Below, one piece after another: positions 1-9,994 of a DNA stretch of 36,525 nucleotides (the first letter of the stretch is position 1; each line of letters starts with the position of its first letter). The stretch is from Flavobacteriales bacterium (GTDB taxonomy: Bacteria; Bacteroidota; Bacteroidia; Flavobacteriales; Schleiferiaceae). Below the pieces are notes generated by a model, which had not been told where the DNA came from, did not search any database, and saw only the letters and a program-made list of their open reading frames with translations. The position numbers and the translations under genes were made by a program. The DNA lies in assembly GCA_947464785.1 (NCBI GenBank), contig CANHXZ010000004.1, forward strand, positions 1 through 36,525. The letters run 5' to 3'.

Positions 1-2534
1 CCTGACGCTGCCAGAGCGTTGGAAGAGAACTGAACGTACGTGCTGTTGCCGTAGTTACCGAGCGAAACCGCAACACGATCCGTGTTGGTGGGATCCACGG
101 CAATACCCGTCACGGCTCTGCCGTTGAAGTTGGCAATTTGCGTCACCGTCAACACATTCTTGGAAACGGAGTCAATGTGGGCCTGAGCCTGCTTGCGCGC
201 TGCCAATAAGTTGCTGATGCGGAACACAAATCCTCCGTTGGTTCCCACAAACAAGTGGTTTCCATCCTTGGAGATTTCCATACTCAAAGGCTCACCCTTA
301 CCAGGCAAGTGCGCAATTTGCCACCATTGTGGGGTGTTGGAGAAGTCATGCACCTTGCGGGTCATGAAGATGCCGCCCAACTTCAAACCTGTAGAACCGT
401 CGTTGTGCGAGTTCAGACCCACGAAGAACATGGACTGAATTTTGTCCTGAACCTTCACCACATTGCTTACGTCCAAACGGCTTGGAGTGGTGTACGGAAT
501 GGGCAAACCACCGATGTTGGAAGACATGACAATCTTCGAACCCGCCGGGATGTACACATCGCACGTCAAAATCACCTCCGCCAAAGGAGGATTGTTGAAG
601 GTAATTTCAAAGTAGGCTGAATCCGGGTAAAACTTGCCCGTTCCGTCTCCCGAGACATTGCCTTGCGCGTCTGCGGTCATCATATAAGGACCTGCGAATA
701 CCTTAAATCCACCGGCAATGAATTTTGCGGTAGGCTGCGGGTGGGACATTTTACCTTTGAACACCTTTTTGATTCCGTCGCCAAAGCCCATGGAGCGGAT
801 GGATTTGATGAGTTCAAATCGAGCAGAATCAACACTGCCTGGATCGTTGGTGGTCTCCCACAATTTGTAGGGCATGATCCAGTTGGACAGGGAGAATCCA
901 CGGCTTTCCGCCGCAGTCATGATGGGGGAATAGAAACGCTGGAACGTCTCGCCGTCGTCGTCGGACCGGCCCAAATCACCGTTTTGATTTTCTGCAAACA
1001 TGACCTTGGGACGCAGCCAAGAAATATCGGCGTGACCGCCGTCTGCGTAGGCGTTGTTGATCAACAAGCGCTTGCCTGCAGCGGATGAGTTGCCCCGACC
1101 GTCGATGTACGTGGTTCCGTTGTCTTGCGTTCCCCCAATCAACTTGCGATCGCGGCCCATGCCAAAGGCATAAAACTGGTAGGTACGGTAGTCGTAGTTG
1201 CGTTCGGTCCAAGTAAAACCGTGGTCCGAAGATTTGAAGATACCGCCGTCGTTTCCGATGTAGGCCACGTTCGGGTTCTTGGGATCAAACACCATTTCGT
1301 GGTTGTCCGAGTGCAAATAGAAAGGATTCGCACCCGCAAAACCGGAGGTGGTAGACGTTTGGCGCCAGCCCGCTGCTTGGCTCCAATCCCAAACGGTAAT
1401 ACCGCCCAACCAAATCTGATTGGGATCCTTGGGAGATACCGCAAACAAGAAGTCGTACTCGCCTTGGCAACGGCCAGACTGGCACATGGGGTCAAAAAAT
1501 GCACTCTTTTGACCAATCTTGGACCAAGTAGCTCCGTTGTCCGCAGAGCGATAAACCGCACTGAGAGCGTCTCCGCTCAATTGAGCCACATACACAATGT
1601 CGTTGTTTTGCGGGGAAACCGCAATGCGCGTGCGGGAAGTGCGGCGTGGCAAACCGGTGGTACCGGGCGTGGGCGTGGATTTCTCAACCCATGTCAAACC
1701 TTCGTCGTTGGAGTACATGACTTTGCCCCCATTGGACACCCACAAGGCGCCGCCGGACGAGATGGTCATGTCCCGAACCAAGCCAGACAAGGTTGTGGTC
1801 CACGTGAGTCCACCGTCGTTGGAGCGTTTGAATCCGCCGGTAGTTCCTGCGTAAATAACGTTGGCATTGGTGGGGTGCGCTTCCATGCGCGCAACCGAAG
1901 TCCATTCGCCACCTGGCGATGTGGACGTTGGAACGGTGGAAGACAAACGCGTCCACGTCAAACCGCGGTCCGTTGACTTGAACATTCCACCGCCAATGAA
2001 TGCGGGAGTAGAGGATGCTCCACCACCGCCGTAACCGATGTACGGAAATTCACCGGTGCCGTAGTACAAATCGCCGTTTGCTGCCTGACAAATGGACACC
2101 ACCGCCAAATTGTGTGTTGGGTCGCTCATGGATTTCCACGTGGCTCCGCCGTTGCGGGACTTGAAGAAACCACCGGAAACACTTCCAACGTATACCACGT
2201 TGCTGGAATCACGATCCACCAGCAAAGCACGGGTACGCCCGCCTCCGTTGTCCGGACCAACACTTTCCCATTCCAAGGAAGCTGTTTTGCCCGCTCCCAA
2301 ACGATCTGCTTGTTCTTGCGCAGCCAGAATCCACGCCGGATCCACTTCGCCCGTTACTTGATTCGCACGCAGCGAATGCAAATAGGCCAAAGCACCGTGG
2401 ATTCCTTGCTCCACAAAAACTCCTTCACGAGGCTGATAGTGAGGTACTTCCTCCTGAATCATCACAACGGCAGCCGTTCCCAAGGCAACAGTACCGGCCG
2501 CGGCAGCGGCCCAACGCTTAGTAAATAGGGTCAT
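1..2534 (-). CDS. VPS10/sortilin-type BNR-repeat exoprotein (partial; C-terminus beyond window edge)
   Basis: Minus-strand frame open from ATG (2534-2532) to the window edge, so absent from the ORF track, which needs a stop. N-terminus reads MTLFTKRWAAAAAGTVALGTAAVVMIQEE...; then WESVGPDNGGGRTRALLVDRDSSNVVYVGSVSGGFFKSRNGGATWKSM, a BNR/Asp-box-like repeat typical of sortilin/VPS10-like Bacteroidetes exoproteins. Confidence 0.8.
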   Translation of the reverse strand, partial: MTLFTKRWAAAAAGTVALGTAAVVMIQEEVPHYQPREGVFVEQGIHGALAYLHSLRANQVTGEVDPAWILAAQEQADRLGAGKTASLEWESVGPDNGGGRTRALLVDRDSSNVVYVGSVSGGFFKSRNGGATWKSMSDPTHNLAVVSICQAANGDLYYGTGEFPYIGYGGGGASSTPAFIGGGMFKSTDRGLTWTRLSSTVPTSTSPGGEWTSVARMEAHPTNANVIYAGTTGGFKRSNDGGLTWTTTLSGLVRDMTISSGGALWVSNGGKVMYSNDEGLTWVEKSTPTPGTTGLPRRTSRTRIAVSPQNNDIVYVAQLSGDALSAVYRSADNGATWSKIGQKSAFFDPMCQSGRCQGEYDFLFAVSPKDPNQIWLGGITVWDWSQAAGWRQTSTTSGFAGANPFYLHSDNHEMVFDPKNPNVAYIGNDGGIFKSSDHGFTWTERNYDYRTYQFYAFGMGRDRKLIGGTQDNGTTYIDGRGNSSAAGKRLLINNAYADGGHADISWLRPKVMFAENQNGDLGRSDDDGETFQRFYSPIMTAAESRGFSLSNWIMPYKLWETTNDPGSVDSARFELIKSIRSMGFGDGIKKVFKGKMSHPQPTAKFIAGGFKVFAGPYMMTADAQGNVSGDGTGKFYPDSAYFEITFNNPPLAEVILTCDVYIPAGSKIVMSSNIGGLPIPYTTPSRLDVSNVVKVQDKIQSMFFVGLNSHNDGSTGLKLGGIFMTRKVHDFSNTPQWWQIAHLPGKGEPLSMEISKDGNHLFVGTNGGFVFRISNLLAARKQAQAHIDSVSKNVLTVTQIANFNGRAVTGIAVDPTNTDRVAVSLGNYGNSTYVQFSSNALAAS

Positions 2535-2585
2535 ACTAAATAACAATTTGTTCACTTGAAAGTGCGTAAATGTAAGGTAAAAACG

Positions 2586-3485
2586 TCAATGAATATGCTT
2601 TTCTGCGTGGTACGACGACCGAACCAACGGTCCACTTTCTACGTGGCGGAAACCCATTTTCTTACCCGCAACATGTAGTTCCTCAAATACCTTGGGATCA
2701 ATGAATTCAACAACGGGCAAGTGCTTGGGAGAAGGCTGCAGGTACTGGCCCAAAGTGACAATGTCTACGCGGGCCGCGGCCAATTCCTCCATCGTAGCCA
2801 AGACCTCTTCGACGGTTTCGCCCAAGCCCAACATGATTCCGCTTTTGGTTCGGGGCACCCGCCCTTCTTCCTTGAGGTAACGCAGAACTTCCAGGCTGCG
2901 GTCAAACTGTGCTTGAATGCGCACCTTTCGGGTCAGACGTCGGACTGTTTCCATGTTGTGAGAAACCACCTCCGGTGCTACTTCCGCAATGCGGTCCAAT
3001 GCTTTAAGGTCTCCTTTGAAATCCGGAATGAGGGTCTCCATGGTGGTACCGGGGCTCATGCGGCGAATGGCGCGAACTACCTCAGCCCACAGGGTTGATC
3101 CACCGTCCGGCAAATCATCGCGGTCCACGCTCGTCAAAACGGCGTGTTTGATTTTCATCAGCCGAATGGAACGCGCTACGCGCTCGGGCTCGTCCCAATC
3201 CACCGCGTCCGGACGTCCGGTGGCCACGTTGCAGAAACCGCAGGACCGCGTGCAGGTGTTGCCCAAGATCATGAAGGTTGCGGTTCCTTCGCCCCAGCAT
3301 TCGCCCATGTTGGGGCACCGTCCGCTCTCGCAGATGGTGTGCAGCTTGTAGTTGTCTACCAATCCCCGAACCTTGCGATAGTTGTCGCCCGTAGGCAACT
3401 TGACGCGCAGCCAATTGGGCTTGCGCACCGGTGCGGGCAAGGCAGAAGGTGATTCGATTGTTTCGGGGTTCAGTACGGGTTCCAT
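2586..3485 (-). CDS. lipA: lipoyl synthase
   Basis: 299 aa; radical-SAM motif [10 protein letters not shown] plus N-terminal [13 protein letters not shown] cluster, both diagnostic of LipA. Confidence 0.97.
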   Translation of the reverse strand: MEPVLNPETIESPSALPAPVRKPNWLRVKLPTGDNYRKVRGLVDNYKLHTICESGRCPNMGECWGEGTATFMILGNTCTRSCGFCNVATGRPDAVDWDEPERVARSIRLMKIKHAVLTSVDRDDLPDGGSTLWAEVVRAIRRMSPGTTMETLIPDFKGDLKALDRIAEVAPEVVSHNMETVRRLTRKVRIQAQFDRSLEVLRYLKEEGRVPRTKSGIMLGLGETVEEVLATMEELAAARVDIVTLGQYLQPSPKHLPVVEFIDPKVFEELHVAGKKMGFRHVESGPLVRSSYHAEKHIH

Positions 3486-3511
3486 GCGTGTTTTTTAAAC
3501 AACGAAAGCAT

Positions 3512-3841
3512 TCAGAATGTTTCCGCCCAACGCTGAATCGTTTCGCCGTTGACGGAGTCGTGCGAAACGTTTGCCACGGCTTTGCCGCGAACCACCAAAA
3601 TCAGTTGCGGACTCTCGTGGTGTACGTCCAACCGTCGGGCCAATTCCTGAGAAAAAGAGCGCTGGGCCACCACGTCCACCTCCCAAAGAGGCCAATGGAG
3701 GGGTTGGCTGGACTGCAACGCACGTTTGGCCCACGTGCTGACGGGGCAGCGCGAGCTGTGTTTATAAAGGAGAAAAGCTTCTGGGGAATCCCCGGAGAGC
3801 GTGGGCCAATGGTCCTCGCTCAGAAATTCCCATGAACTCAT
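3512..3841 (-). CDS. bacillithiol system redox-active protein, YtxJ/BrxC (monothiol bacilliredoxin) family
   Basis: 109 aa from MSSWEFLSEDHW...; LLYKHSSRCPVSTWAKRAL single-Cys thioredoxin-like motif and ESPQLILVVRGKAVANVSHDSVN match the YtxJ family. Confidence 0.75.
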   Translation of the reverse strand: MSSWEFLSEDHWPTLSGDSPEAFLLYKHSSRCPVSTWAKRALQSSQPLHWPLWEVDVVAQRSFSQELARRLDVHHESPQLILVVRGKAVANVSHDSVNGETIQRWAETF

Positions 3842-3966
3842 GCCCGCACGGCAGGCGCAGTCTGCGCACTTCCGGTAAATGCAGGGCAGGGATCGTGCGA
3901 ACCACAGGCGGAAGCAGCGGCGGCCAAGGCTACCAAAACTGCAAAAGCAATCAAGCGCTTTTTCAT
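3838..3966 (-). CDS. 42-aa putative micro-lipoprotein
   Basis: Read directly: MKKRLIAFAVLVALAAAASACGSHDPCPAFTGSAQTAPAVRA*. Lipoprotein-like signal with Cys; its TGA overlaps the ATG of the YtxJ-family gene (ATGA); upstream -7-like TATTTTTG. Confidence 0.5.
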   Translation of the reverse strand: MKKRLIAFAVLVALAAAASACGSHDPCPAFTGSAQTAPAVRA

Positions 3967-4007
3967 GAGACAGATATTTGCCCAAAAATAAGGAAATTTG
4001 CCGCTTC

Positions 4008-4673
4008 ATGAAGTCGTTTCCCAAAGAAGTTGTTGCCGCTTGGCCCTGCCTGGCCGGATTGTGGCCCGTTTTGGACCGGCTGCATGAGAAAGAAGCTGCT
4101 GGAAATGAGGTATTTCCACCAGAAATCCTGCGCTATTCTGCGCTCTCCGCAACCCCGTTTGCGTCCACCCGAGTGGTGATTTTGGGACAAGACCCCTACC
4201 ACGCCCCCGGACAAGCCAACGGTTTGGCGTTCTCGGTGCACGGAAACACCCCCCTCCCCCCCTCTCTGAGAAATATTTTTCAGGAATTGCAGTCCGACTG
4301 CGGCGGCACGCGTCGCACACAGGGCGATCTATCGGATTGGGCCGCTCAAGGAGTTCTGTTGCTGAACACGGCCTGGAGCGTTGCTCCCGGCCTGCCCGGG
4401 TCCCACAGCAAATGGGGCTGGAACGAACCCGTGGACTGCCTGCTGAACGCCCTCAACCAAGGAGAAAATCGGATCGTATTCATCGCTTGGGGAAAACCGG
4501 CACAAATGCGCTTGCGGGGAGTCAACGCCCATCGCCACGCCGTTTTGGCCAGCCCCCACCCTTCTCCCTTGGGCGCCTATCGCGGTTTTTGGGGCAGCAA
4601 GCCGTTCAGTAGAACCAATGAGCTTTTGGTCTCGTGGGGAGCGTCTCCCATCGATTGGAATGGCTACCTTTAA
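4008..4673 (+). CDS. ung: uracil-DNA glycosylase
   Basis: Motifs GQDPYHAPGQANGLAFSV, LLLNTAWSV and HPSPLGAYRGF of family 1 UDG. Tracked ORF begins at TTG 3978; ATG at 4008 preferred. Confidence 0.95.
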   Translation: MKSFPKEVVAAWPCLAGLWPVLDRLHEKEAAGNEVFPPEILRYSALSATPFASTRVVILGQDPYHAPGQANGLAFSVHGNTPLPPSLRNIFQELQSDCGGTRRTQGDLSDWAAQGVLLLNTAWSVAPGLPGSHSKWGWNEPVDCLLNALNQGENRIVFIAWGKPAQMRLRGVNAHRHAVLASPHPSPLGAYRGFWGSKPFSRTNELLVSWGASPIDWNGYL

Positions 4674-4676
4674 GGC

Positions 4677-6029
4677 ATGAACGAGACGGTGTCCCTTTTG
4701 ATTGCCCTGGTGGGCGCCAGCTTGGCATTGCTGAGCTTTTGGTTTCGGAAAAATGCGTCGGCCAGCGGAGGAAACGGAGCCGGAGACCACCGCCAGCTGG
4801 AGACGGACCTGGCCACCCAACAGGCCTACTTGTCCAGCGAGAAACAGCGCACCGCGGAGTTGACCGCTGAGGTGAGCCGATTGAACGGTGAACTGCGTCT
4901 GGCGGAAGCCGATTTGGCCCGACTGCGCGAAAAAACCGAAAATCAGACTGCGGTTCAGGAACAAATGAAGAACGAGTTCAAGGTGCTCGCGCAAGAAGTG
5001 GTGCAGCGGGCGTCGGCCCAAGTAACGGAGCAACTCAAGGAAGGGAACAAGTCCCAACTGGATTTGGTGCTGGCCCCCTTCAAAGAGCGTCTGGAGCTGT
5101 TTGCCAAACGCGTGGACGACACCCACTTGCAAGGACAAAACGAGCGCATTTCCTTGAAAACCGAACTGCAAAGACTGGTGGAGCAGAACGAAAAGCTCAA
5201 CCGCGAGGCCGCCTCCCTCACCAAAGCCCTGCGGGGTGACGTTAAAATGCAGGGGAATTGGGGCGAAATGATTTTGGAGCAAATGCTGGAGAAATCCGGC
5301 CTGACCAAGGGCGTGGAGTACGAAGTGCAGCACAGCGTCACCACGGAAGACGGCAAGCGCTACCAGCCGGACGTTTTGCTGCACCTTCCCGAAGGAAAGC
5401 AGTTGATCATTGATTCCAAGGTGAGTTTGGTGGCGTTTGATCGGTTCGTCAATGCGGAAAACGACGACGTGCAGAAGGCCGCGCTCAAGGAGCACGTGCA
5501 ATCCCTGCGCAACCACATCAAAGGACTGGCGGACAAAAACTACCAAGACCTCAAGAAAGGCAGCCTGGATTTTGTGTTTTTGTTCGTCCCCATTGAAGGG
5601 GCCTACGCAGCCGCCCTCCAGGCGGAACCGGCCTTGTACCAGGAGGCCTACGACAAAAACATTGTACTGGTGAGCACGGCGAACTTGTGGGCCACGCTGC
5701 GCACCATTGCCATGGTTTGGCGCCAAGAAAAACAGAACGCCAACGTGCAAGAAATCATCCGCCAGGCCTCCGGCTTGTACGACAAATTCGTAGGCTTCAC
5801 GGACGATTTGCGCAAGATGGGCAGCAAAATGGACGAAGCCAAAAATGTGTACATCGACGGCATGAAAAAACTGACCGAAGGGCGCGGAAACTTAGTCACC
5901 AGCGTAGAGAAACTGCGCTTGCTGGGGCTCAAGAATTCCAAGGTGCAAAACCCGGCCTTGCTGGACCGCGCCTTAGCCCAAGAAATAGACCTCAACGAAA
6001 CGACTGAACTACCCGATACGGACGCATGA
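4677..6029 (+). CDS. rmuC: DNA recombination protein RmuC family
   Basis: N-terminal TM + coiled coil; MQGNWGEMILEQMLEKSGL and LPEGKQLIIDSKVSLVAFDRF are characteristic RmuC motifs. Confidence 0.95.
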   Translation: MNETVSLLIALVGASLALLSFWFRKNASASGGNGAGDHRQLETDLATQQAYLSSEKQRTAELTAEVSRLNGELRLAEADLARLREKTENQTAVQEQMKNEFKVLAQEVVQRASAQVTEQLKEGNKSQLDLVLAPFKERLELFAKRVDDTHLQGQNERISLKTELQRLVEQNEKLNREAASLTKALRGDVKMQGNWGEMILEQMLEKSGLTKGVEYEVQHSVTTEDGKRYQPDVLLHLPEGKQLIIDSKVSLVAFDRFVNAENDDVQKAALKEHVQSLRNHIKGLADKNYQDLKKGSLDFVFLFVPIEGAYAAALQAEPALYQEAYDKNIVLVSTANLWATLRTIAMVWRQEKQNANVQEIIRQASGLYDKFVGFTDDLRKMGSKMDEAKNVYIDGMKKLTEGRGNLVTSVEKLRLLGLKNSKVQNPALLDRALAQEIDLNETTELPDTDA

Positions 6030-6772
6030 ACGAAGAACTAATCTACGGGATGCACCCCGTGCTGGAGGCCATAGCTGCCGGCAAAGAAATCGATCGAATT
6101 TTTGTGCAACAGGGATTGCGCGGCGCGGCCTTTCAGGAACTGTGGGGAGCCATCAAAGAGCACAACCTAGCGTTCAAGTACGTCCCCATTGAAAAACTGA
6201 ATCGGCTGACCCGCAAGAATCACCAAGGAATCATTGCCTTTGTGTCCCAAGTGGAGTACCAACTTTTGGAGGAGATTGTTCCCATGGTGTACGACCGGGG
6301 CGAAACGCCGCTGTTGCTGGCGCTTGACCGCGTGACCGACGTCCGAAATGCCGGAGCCATTGCGCGCAGCATAGAATGCGTGGGCGGTCATGCCCTGGTC
6401 ATGGGAGAGAAAAACGCTGCCCCCATGAACGGAGACGCCGTCAAGGCCTCTGCCGGAGCTTTGCTCCGGTTGCCGGTATGCCGTGAAAAATCGTTGGTCC
6501 GAGCGCTGGAACAACTGGCACAAGACGGCCTCCAAATTGTCGGCATTACGGAAAAGGCGGCGCAAACCCTTCCGGAAATTGATTTTACCCTGCCGTCGGT
6601 ATTGGTGATGGGGTCTGAGGAGGACGGTTTGTCCCCGGAGGTTATGCGTGCCTGCCACGTGCGGGCCAAAATCCCCATGATGGGCCACGTAGCTTCGTTG
6701 AACGTATCCGTTGCCGCGGGCATGGCGATGTACGAGGCGCAGCGGCAGCGCATGGCGGAGGTTAAAGCCTAA
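6026..6772 (+). CDS. rlmB: 23S rRNA (guanosine-2'-O)-methyltransferase, SpoU/TrmH family
   Basis: YGMHPVLEAI start, LDRVTDVRNAGAIARS, VMGSEEDGLS and MGHVASLNVSVAAGMAMYE motifs; ATGA overlap with rmuC. Confidence 0.92.
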   Translation: MNEELIYGMHPVLEAIAAGKEIDRIFVQQGLRGAAFQELWGAIKEHNLAFKYVPIEKLNRLTRKNHQGIIAFVSQVEYQLLEEIVPMVYDRGETPLLLALDRVTDVRNAGAIARSIECVGGHALVMGEKNAAPMNGDAVKASAGALLRLPVCREKSLVRALEQLAQDGLQIVGITEKAAQTLPEIDFTLPSVLVMGSEEDGLSPEVMRACHVRAKIPMMGHVASLNVSVAAGMAMYEAQRQRMAEVKA

Positions 6773-6784
6773 TCGTTTGACCGC

Positions 6785-7258
6785 ATGCATTGGCACCTCT
6801 TTCGGCGTTTTGCCAAACATCTTATGGTCGCAGGAAGTGCCTTCGTCGCGCTTCTTTTGACCACCGGTTGCGAAACAACACCCAACGAACGTCCCTGTGC
6901 AGACAACGGTTCCTTGCAGTTTTGGACCTTCACCCCCGAAGACAGCTTGCGCTTTTCCGTAGTTGCGGACGATTTACCCTTGGACACCGTGCGCTACCAC
7001 TACCGCGTGGACAGTTTTCGTTCGCCGTCGCGCGTTTACCTACGTGGTTTTGGGCGCGCCGCCTCCGGTGGCGCCGCCTGGCCCCACGAAGGCTGGGTGG
7101 AGGTTACCAACAGTCAGCCTTACTGCCGGGCCTTGCGTTGGAACGTCAACCAACAAGCCTTGCCTGCTGCAACCCCGAGGACCTACCAGTACATGGGGTT
7201 GCAGACGCCCACGTACGGAATCTTCTACAATTTGAAGGTGCAGCGACTCCCGAACTGA
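6785..7258 (+). CDS. hypothetical lipoprotein
   Basis: 157 aa, signal peptide with lipobox LLTTGC; no family recognised. Confidence 0.6.
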   Translation: MHWHLFRRFAKHLMVAGSAFVALLLTTGCETTPNERPCADNGSLQFWTFTPEDSLRFSVVADDLPLDTVRYHYRVDSFRSPSRVYLRGFGRAASGGAAWPHEGWVEVTNSQPYCRALRWNVNQQALPAATPRTYQYMGLQTPTYGIFYNLKVQRLPN

Positions 7259-7270
7259 GCGCCGCCCCAA

Positions 7271-9889
7271 TTAACCCTTTAGAACTTCTCGCAGCAAGGC
7301 CATTTTGGACTCTGCGTCCGCCAATTTCTTGCGTTCGTTGTCTATGACCGCCGCCGGTGCACTGGACACAAAGCGCTCGTTGCTCAACTTCGCTTGGACG
7401 CTCTTGGCAAATCCCTGCAGGTACACCAGGTCCTTTTCTGCCTGTTCGCGCTCGGCGGCGGCATCCGCCTCCGAAACCGACAACACCACCTGAAACTCTC
7501 GGGTTCCCGCGCGTACAGCAGTGGTGCCCGAGGGGGCCTCCAAGGCGGACTCAAAACGAGAGAGGTTCGTGAGTTTCTGAATCAAGGCAGCGCCCGCCGG
7601 TTCCGCGCCGGTGTAGTACACCTCCAAGGCTTCCTTGAACGGAACGTTCTTGTCCTTGCGCAGGGTGCGCAGCGCGGTGACGACCTCTTCCAAAGACGCA
7701 AAGTCCGCGAGCATGCTGCGGTCTTCGGTGCTTGGTGCGGGCCACTCCGCGTGGTTGATGGTACTTCCTTCCGGACGCTCTGCCAAGACGTGGTACACTT
7801 CTTCGGTGATGAACGGCATGAACGGGTGGAGCAACACCATCAATTCTTCAAAAAACGCGACGGTTGCTGCCAACGTACTAGCCGCAATGGGTGCGCCGTA
7901 AGCGGGCTTCACGGCCTCCAAATACCAGGCACAGAAATCGTCCCAAACCAGTTTGTAGGTGCGCATCAGCGCTTCGGAAAGGCGGTACTTGTCAAAATCG
8001 TCGTTCAGGTCCGCAACGGCTTGGGCTAAAACTTGCTCAAACCAGCCCACGGCCCACTCGGAGGCGGCGTCGGCAGGTAGGTCCGCCACTTCCCATCCCT
8101 TCACTAGACGCAGCGCGTTCCACACCTTGTTGGTGAAGTTTCGGCCCGTCACGCACAAATCCTCATCAAAGGGCAAATCGTTGCCGGCGGGAGAGGTCAA
8201 CAGCATGCCCATGCGCACGCCGTCGGCACTGTACTGGTCAATCAAAACCAAGGGATCCGGCGAATTGCCCAGCGATTTGGACATTTTACGGCCTTGTTTG
8301 TCCCGCACAATACCGGTGAGGTACACGTTCTCAAACGGACGCTTTCCGGTGTATTCGTAACCGGCCATGGCCATCCGCGCTACCCAAAAGAAGAGAATTT
8401 CCGGGGCGGTCACCAAGTCCTGCGTGGGGTAGTAGTAGGCCATCTCTGGATTGTCCGGACGGTTGATGCCGTCAAACACAGAAATGGGCCACAGCCAGCT
8501 GGAAAACCAGGTATCCAAACAGTCTGCGTCTTGACGCAAATCGCTCGCCTCCAAGGAAGGATTTCCGGAGGCGGTGCGCGCTTTTTCAAGCGCTTCCTCC
8601 GCGCTCAAGGCCACCACAAAATCGTTCTCTCCCGTGCCGTAGAAGTACGCAGGGATGCGGTGTCCCCACCACAACTGGCGGGAAATGCACCAATCCTTCA
8701 CGTTTTCCATCCAGTGGCGGTACGTGTTCTTGAATTTCTCCGGAATCAAACGGATTTCGTCCGACTCCACCGCATCCAAAGCAGGCTTGGCCAATTCCGG
8801 CATGCGGATCCACCACTGCAGGGAAAGACGCGGCTCCACCACGGCCCCGGTGCGCTCGGACGTGCCCACCGAGGAGGCGTACTCCTCCACCTTGGCCAAC
8901 AGACCCTGGGCCTCCAAATCCGCCGCCACTTGTTTGCGCGCCGCAAAGCGATCCATTCCGGCGTACTGCAGCCCGTGAGCGCTCAACGTGCCGTCCTCGT
9001 TCAATACGTCCAAGGTCTCCAGGCCGTGCTTCTGGCCAATGGCAAAGTCGTTCCAATCGTGGGCGGGCGTCACCTTCAAGCATCCGGTTCCAAAATCCGT
9101 GGTCACGTAGTCGTCGGCCACAATGGGGATCAGTCGGTCCCCCACCGGAACGCGCACGCGCTTGCCGTGCAGGTGCCGGTACCGCTCATCCTTGGGATTG
9201 ACCGCAATGGCCACGTCGCCCATAATGGTTTCCGGGCGCGACGTTGCCACCGTCAGGTAGGTCCCCGGCGCATCTTCCAATTCGTAGCGCACGTAGTACA
9301 ATTTGGCTTGGATGTCCTTGTGGATCACCTCCTCATCGGACAACGAGGTTTTGGCTTCCGGATCCCAGTGCACCATGCGCAGACCGCGGTAAATGAATCC
9401 CTTTTCGTAGAGGTCCACGAATACTTTATAAACGCTGTCCGACCGTTCCTCGTCCAAGGTAAACGCAGTCCGATCCCAATCGCAGCTGGCCCCCAACTTC
9501 TTCAATTGGTCCAGAATGATTCCGCCGTGTTTGTGCGTCCAGTCCCAAGCGTGCTCCAGGAATGCGTCGCGGGTCAAGTCCGACTTCTTAATGCCTTCTG
9601 CACGAAGCTTTTGCACCACCTTCGCCTCCGTCGCAATGGACGCGTGGTCCGTTCCCGGCACCCAGCACGCATTGAAACCGCGCAGCCGTGCCCGACGCAC
9701 CAAAACGTCTTGAATGGTGTTGTTCAGCATGTGCCCCATGTGCAGCACGCCCGTGACGTTGGGCGGCGGAATCACAATGGTGTAGGCGGGCCGACCGTCC
9801 GGAATGGACTTAAAATGTTGATTCTGCAACCAGTAGGCGTACCATTTTGCTTCAATGGCTTGGGGGGCGTATTTGCTGGGGAGTTCCAT
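7271..9889 (-). CDS. valS: valine--tRNA ligase
   Basis: [21 protein letters not shown] (HIGH) and [14 protein letters not shown] (KMSKS) with C-terminal coiled coil; ATG at 9889 (tracked ORF begins at TTG 9898). Confidence 0.97.
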   Translation of the reverse strand: MELPSKYAPQAIEAKWYAYWLQNQHFKSIPDGRPAYTIVIPPPNVTGVLHMGHMLNNTIQDVLVRRARLRGFNACWVPGTDHASIATEAKVVQKLRAEGIKKSDLTRDAFLEHAWDWTHKHGGIILDQLKKLGASCDWDRTAFTLDEERSDSVYKVFVDLYEKGFIYRGLRMVHWDPEAKTSLSDEEVIHKDIQAKLYYVRYELEDAPGTYLTVATSRPETIMGDVAIAVNPKDERYRHLHGKRVRVPVGDRLIPIVADDYVTTDFGTGCLKVTPAHDWNDFAIGQKHGLETLDVLNEDGTLSAHGLQYAGMDRFAARKQVAADLEAQGLLAKVEEYASSVGTSERTGAVVEPRLSLQWWIRMPELAKPALDAVESDEIRLIPEKFKNTYRHWMENVKDWCISRQLWWGHRIPAYFYGTGENDFVVALSAEEALEKARTASGNPSLEASDLRQDADCLDTWFSSWLWPISVFDGINRPDNPEMAYYYPTQDLVTAPEILFFWVARMAMAGYEYTGKRPFENVYLTGIVRDKQGRKMSKSLGNSPDPLVLIDQYSADGVRMGMLLTSPAGNDLPFDEDLCVTGRNFTNKVWNALRLVKGWEVADLPADAASEWAVGWFEQVLAQAVADLNDDFDKYRLSEALMRTYKLVWDDFCAWYLEAVKPAYGAPIAASTLAATVAFFEELMVLLHPFMPFITEEVYHVLAERPEGSTINHAEWPAPSTEDRSMLADFASLEEVVTALRTLRKDKNVPFKEALEVYYTGAEPAGAALIQKLTNLSRFESALEAPSGTTAVRAGTREFQVVLSVSEADAAAEREQAEKDLVYLQGFAKSVQAKLSNERFVSSAPAAVIDNERKKLADAESKMALLREVLKG

Positions 9890-9994
9890 AGTTTGCAAAA
9901 GTACGCTTTGGCATCGTTTTTGAATGCACTTGCGGATGTTGTGCCATTGTGTACATTTGTTCCGCTTTCGAAAAAATTAAAATCAAAGTCCACC

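Noticed and set aside
1125-1976. 283-aa plus-strand ORF and other plus-strand ORFs in 193-2528
   Set aside because: The minus strand carries a continuous VPS10/BNR coding frame across this region.
1597-1976. Locally repetitive sequence in the first 2.5 kb
   Set aside because: Explained by repeated BNR/Asp-box coding units of the exoprotein, not a DNA repeat array or CRISPR.
4329-5750. 473-aa minus-strand ORF
   Set aside because: Antisense shadow of ung/rmuC; His/Gln/Val-rich low-complexity translation with no recognisable family.
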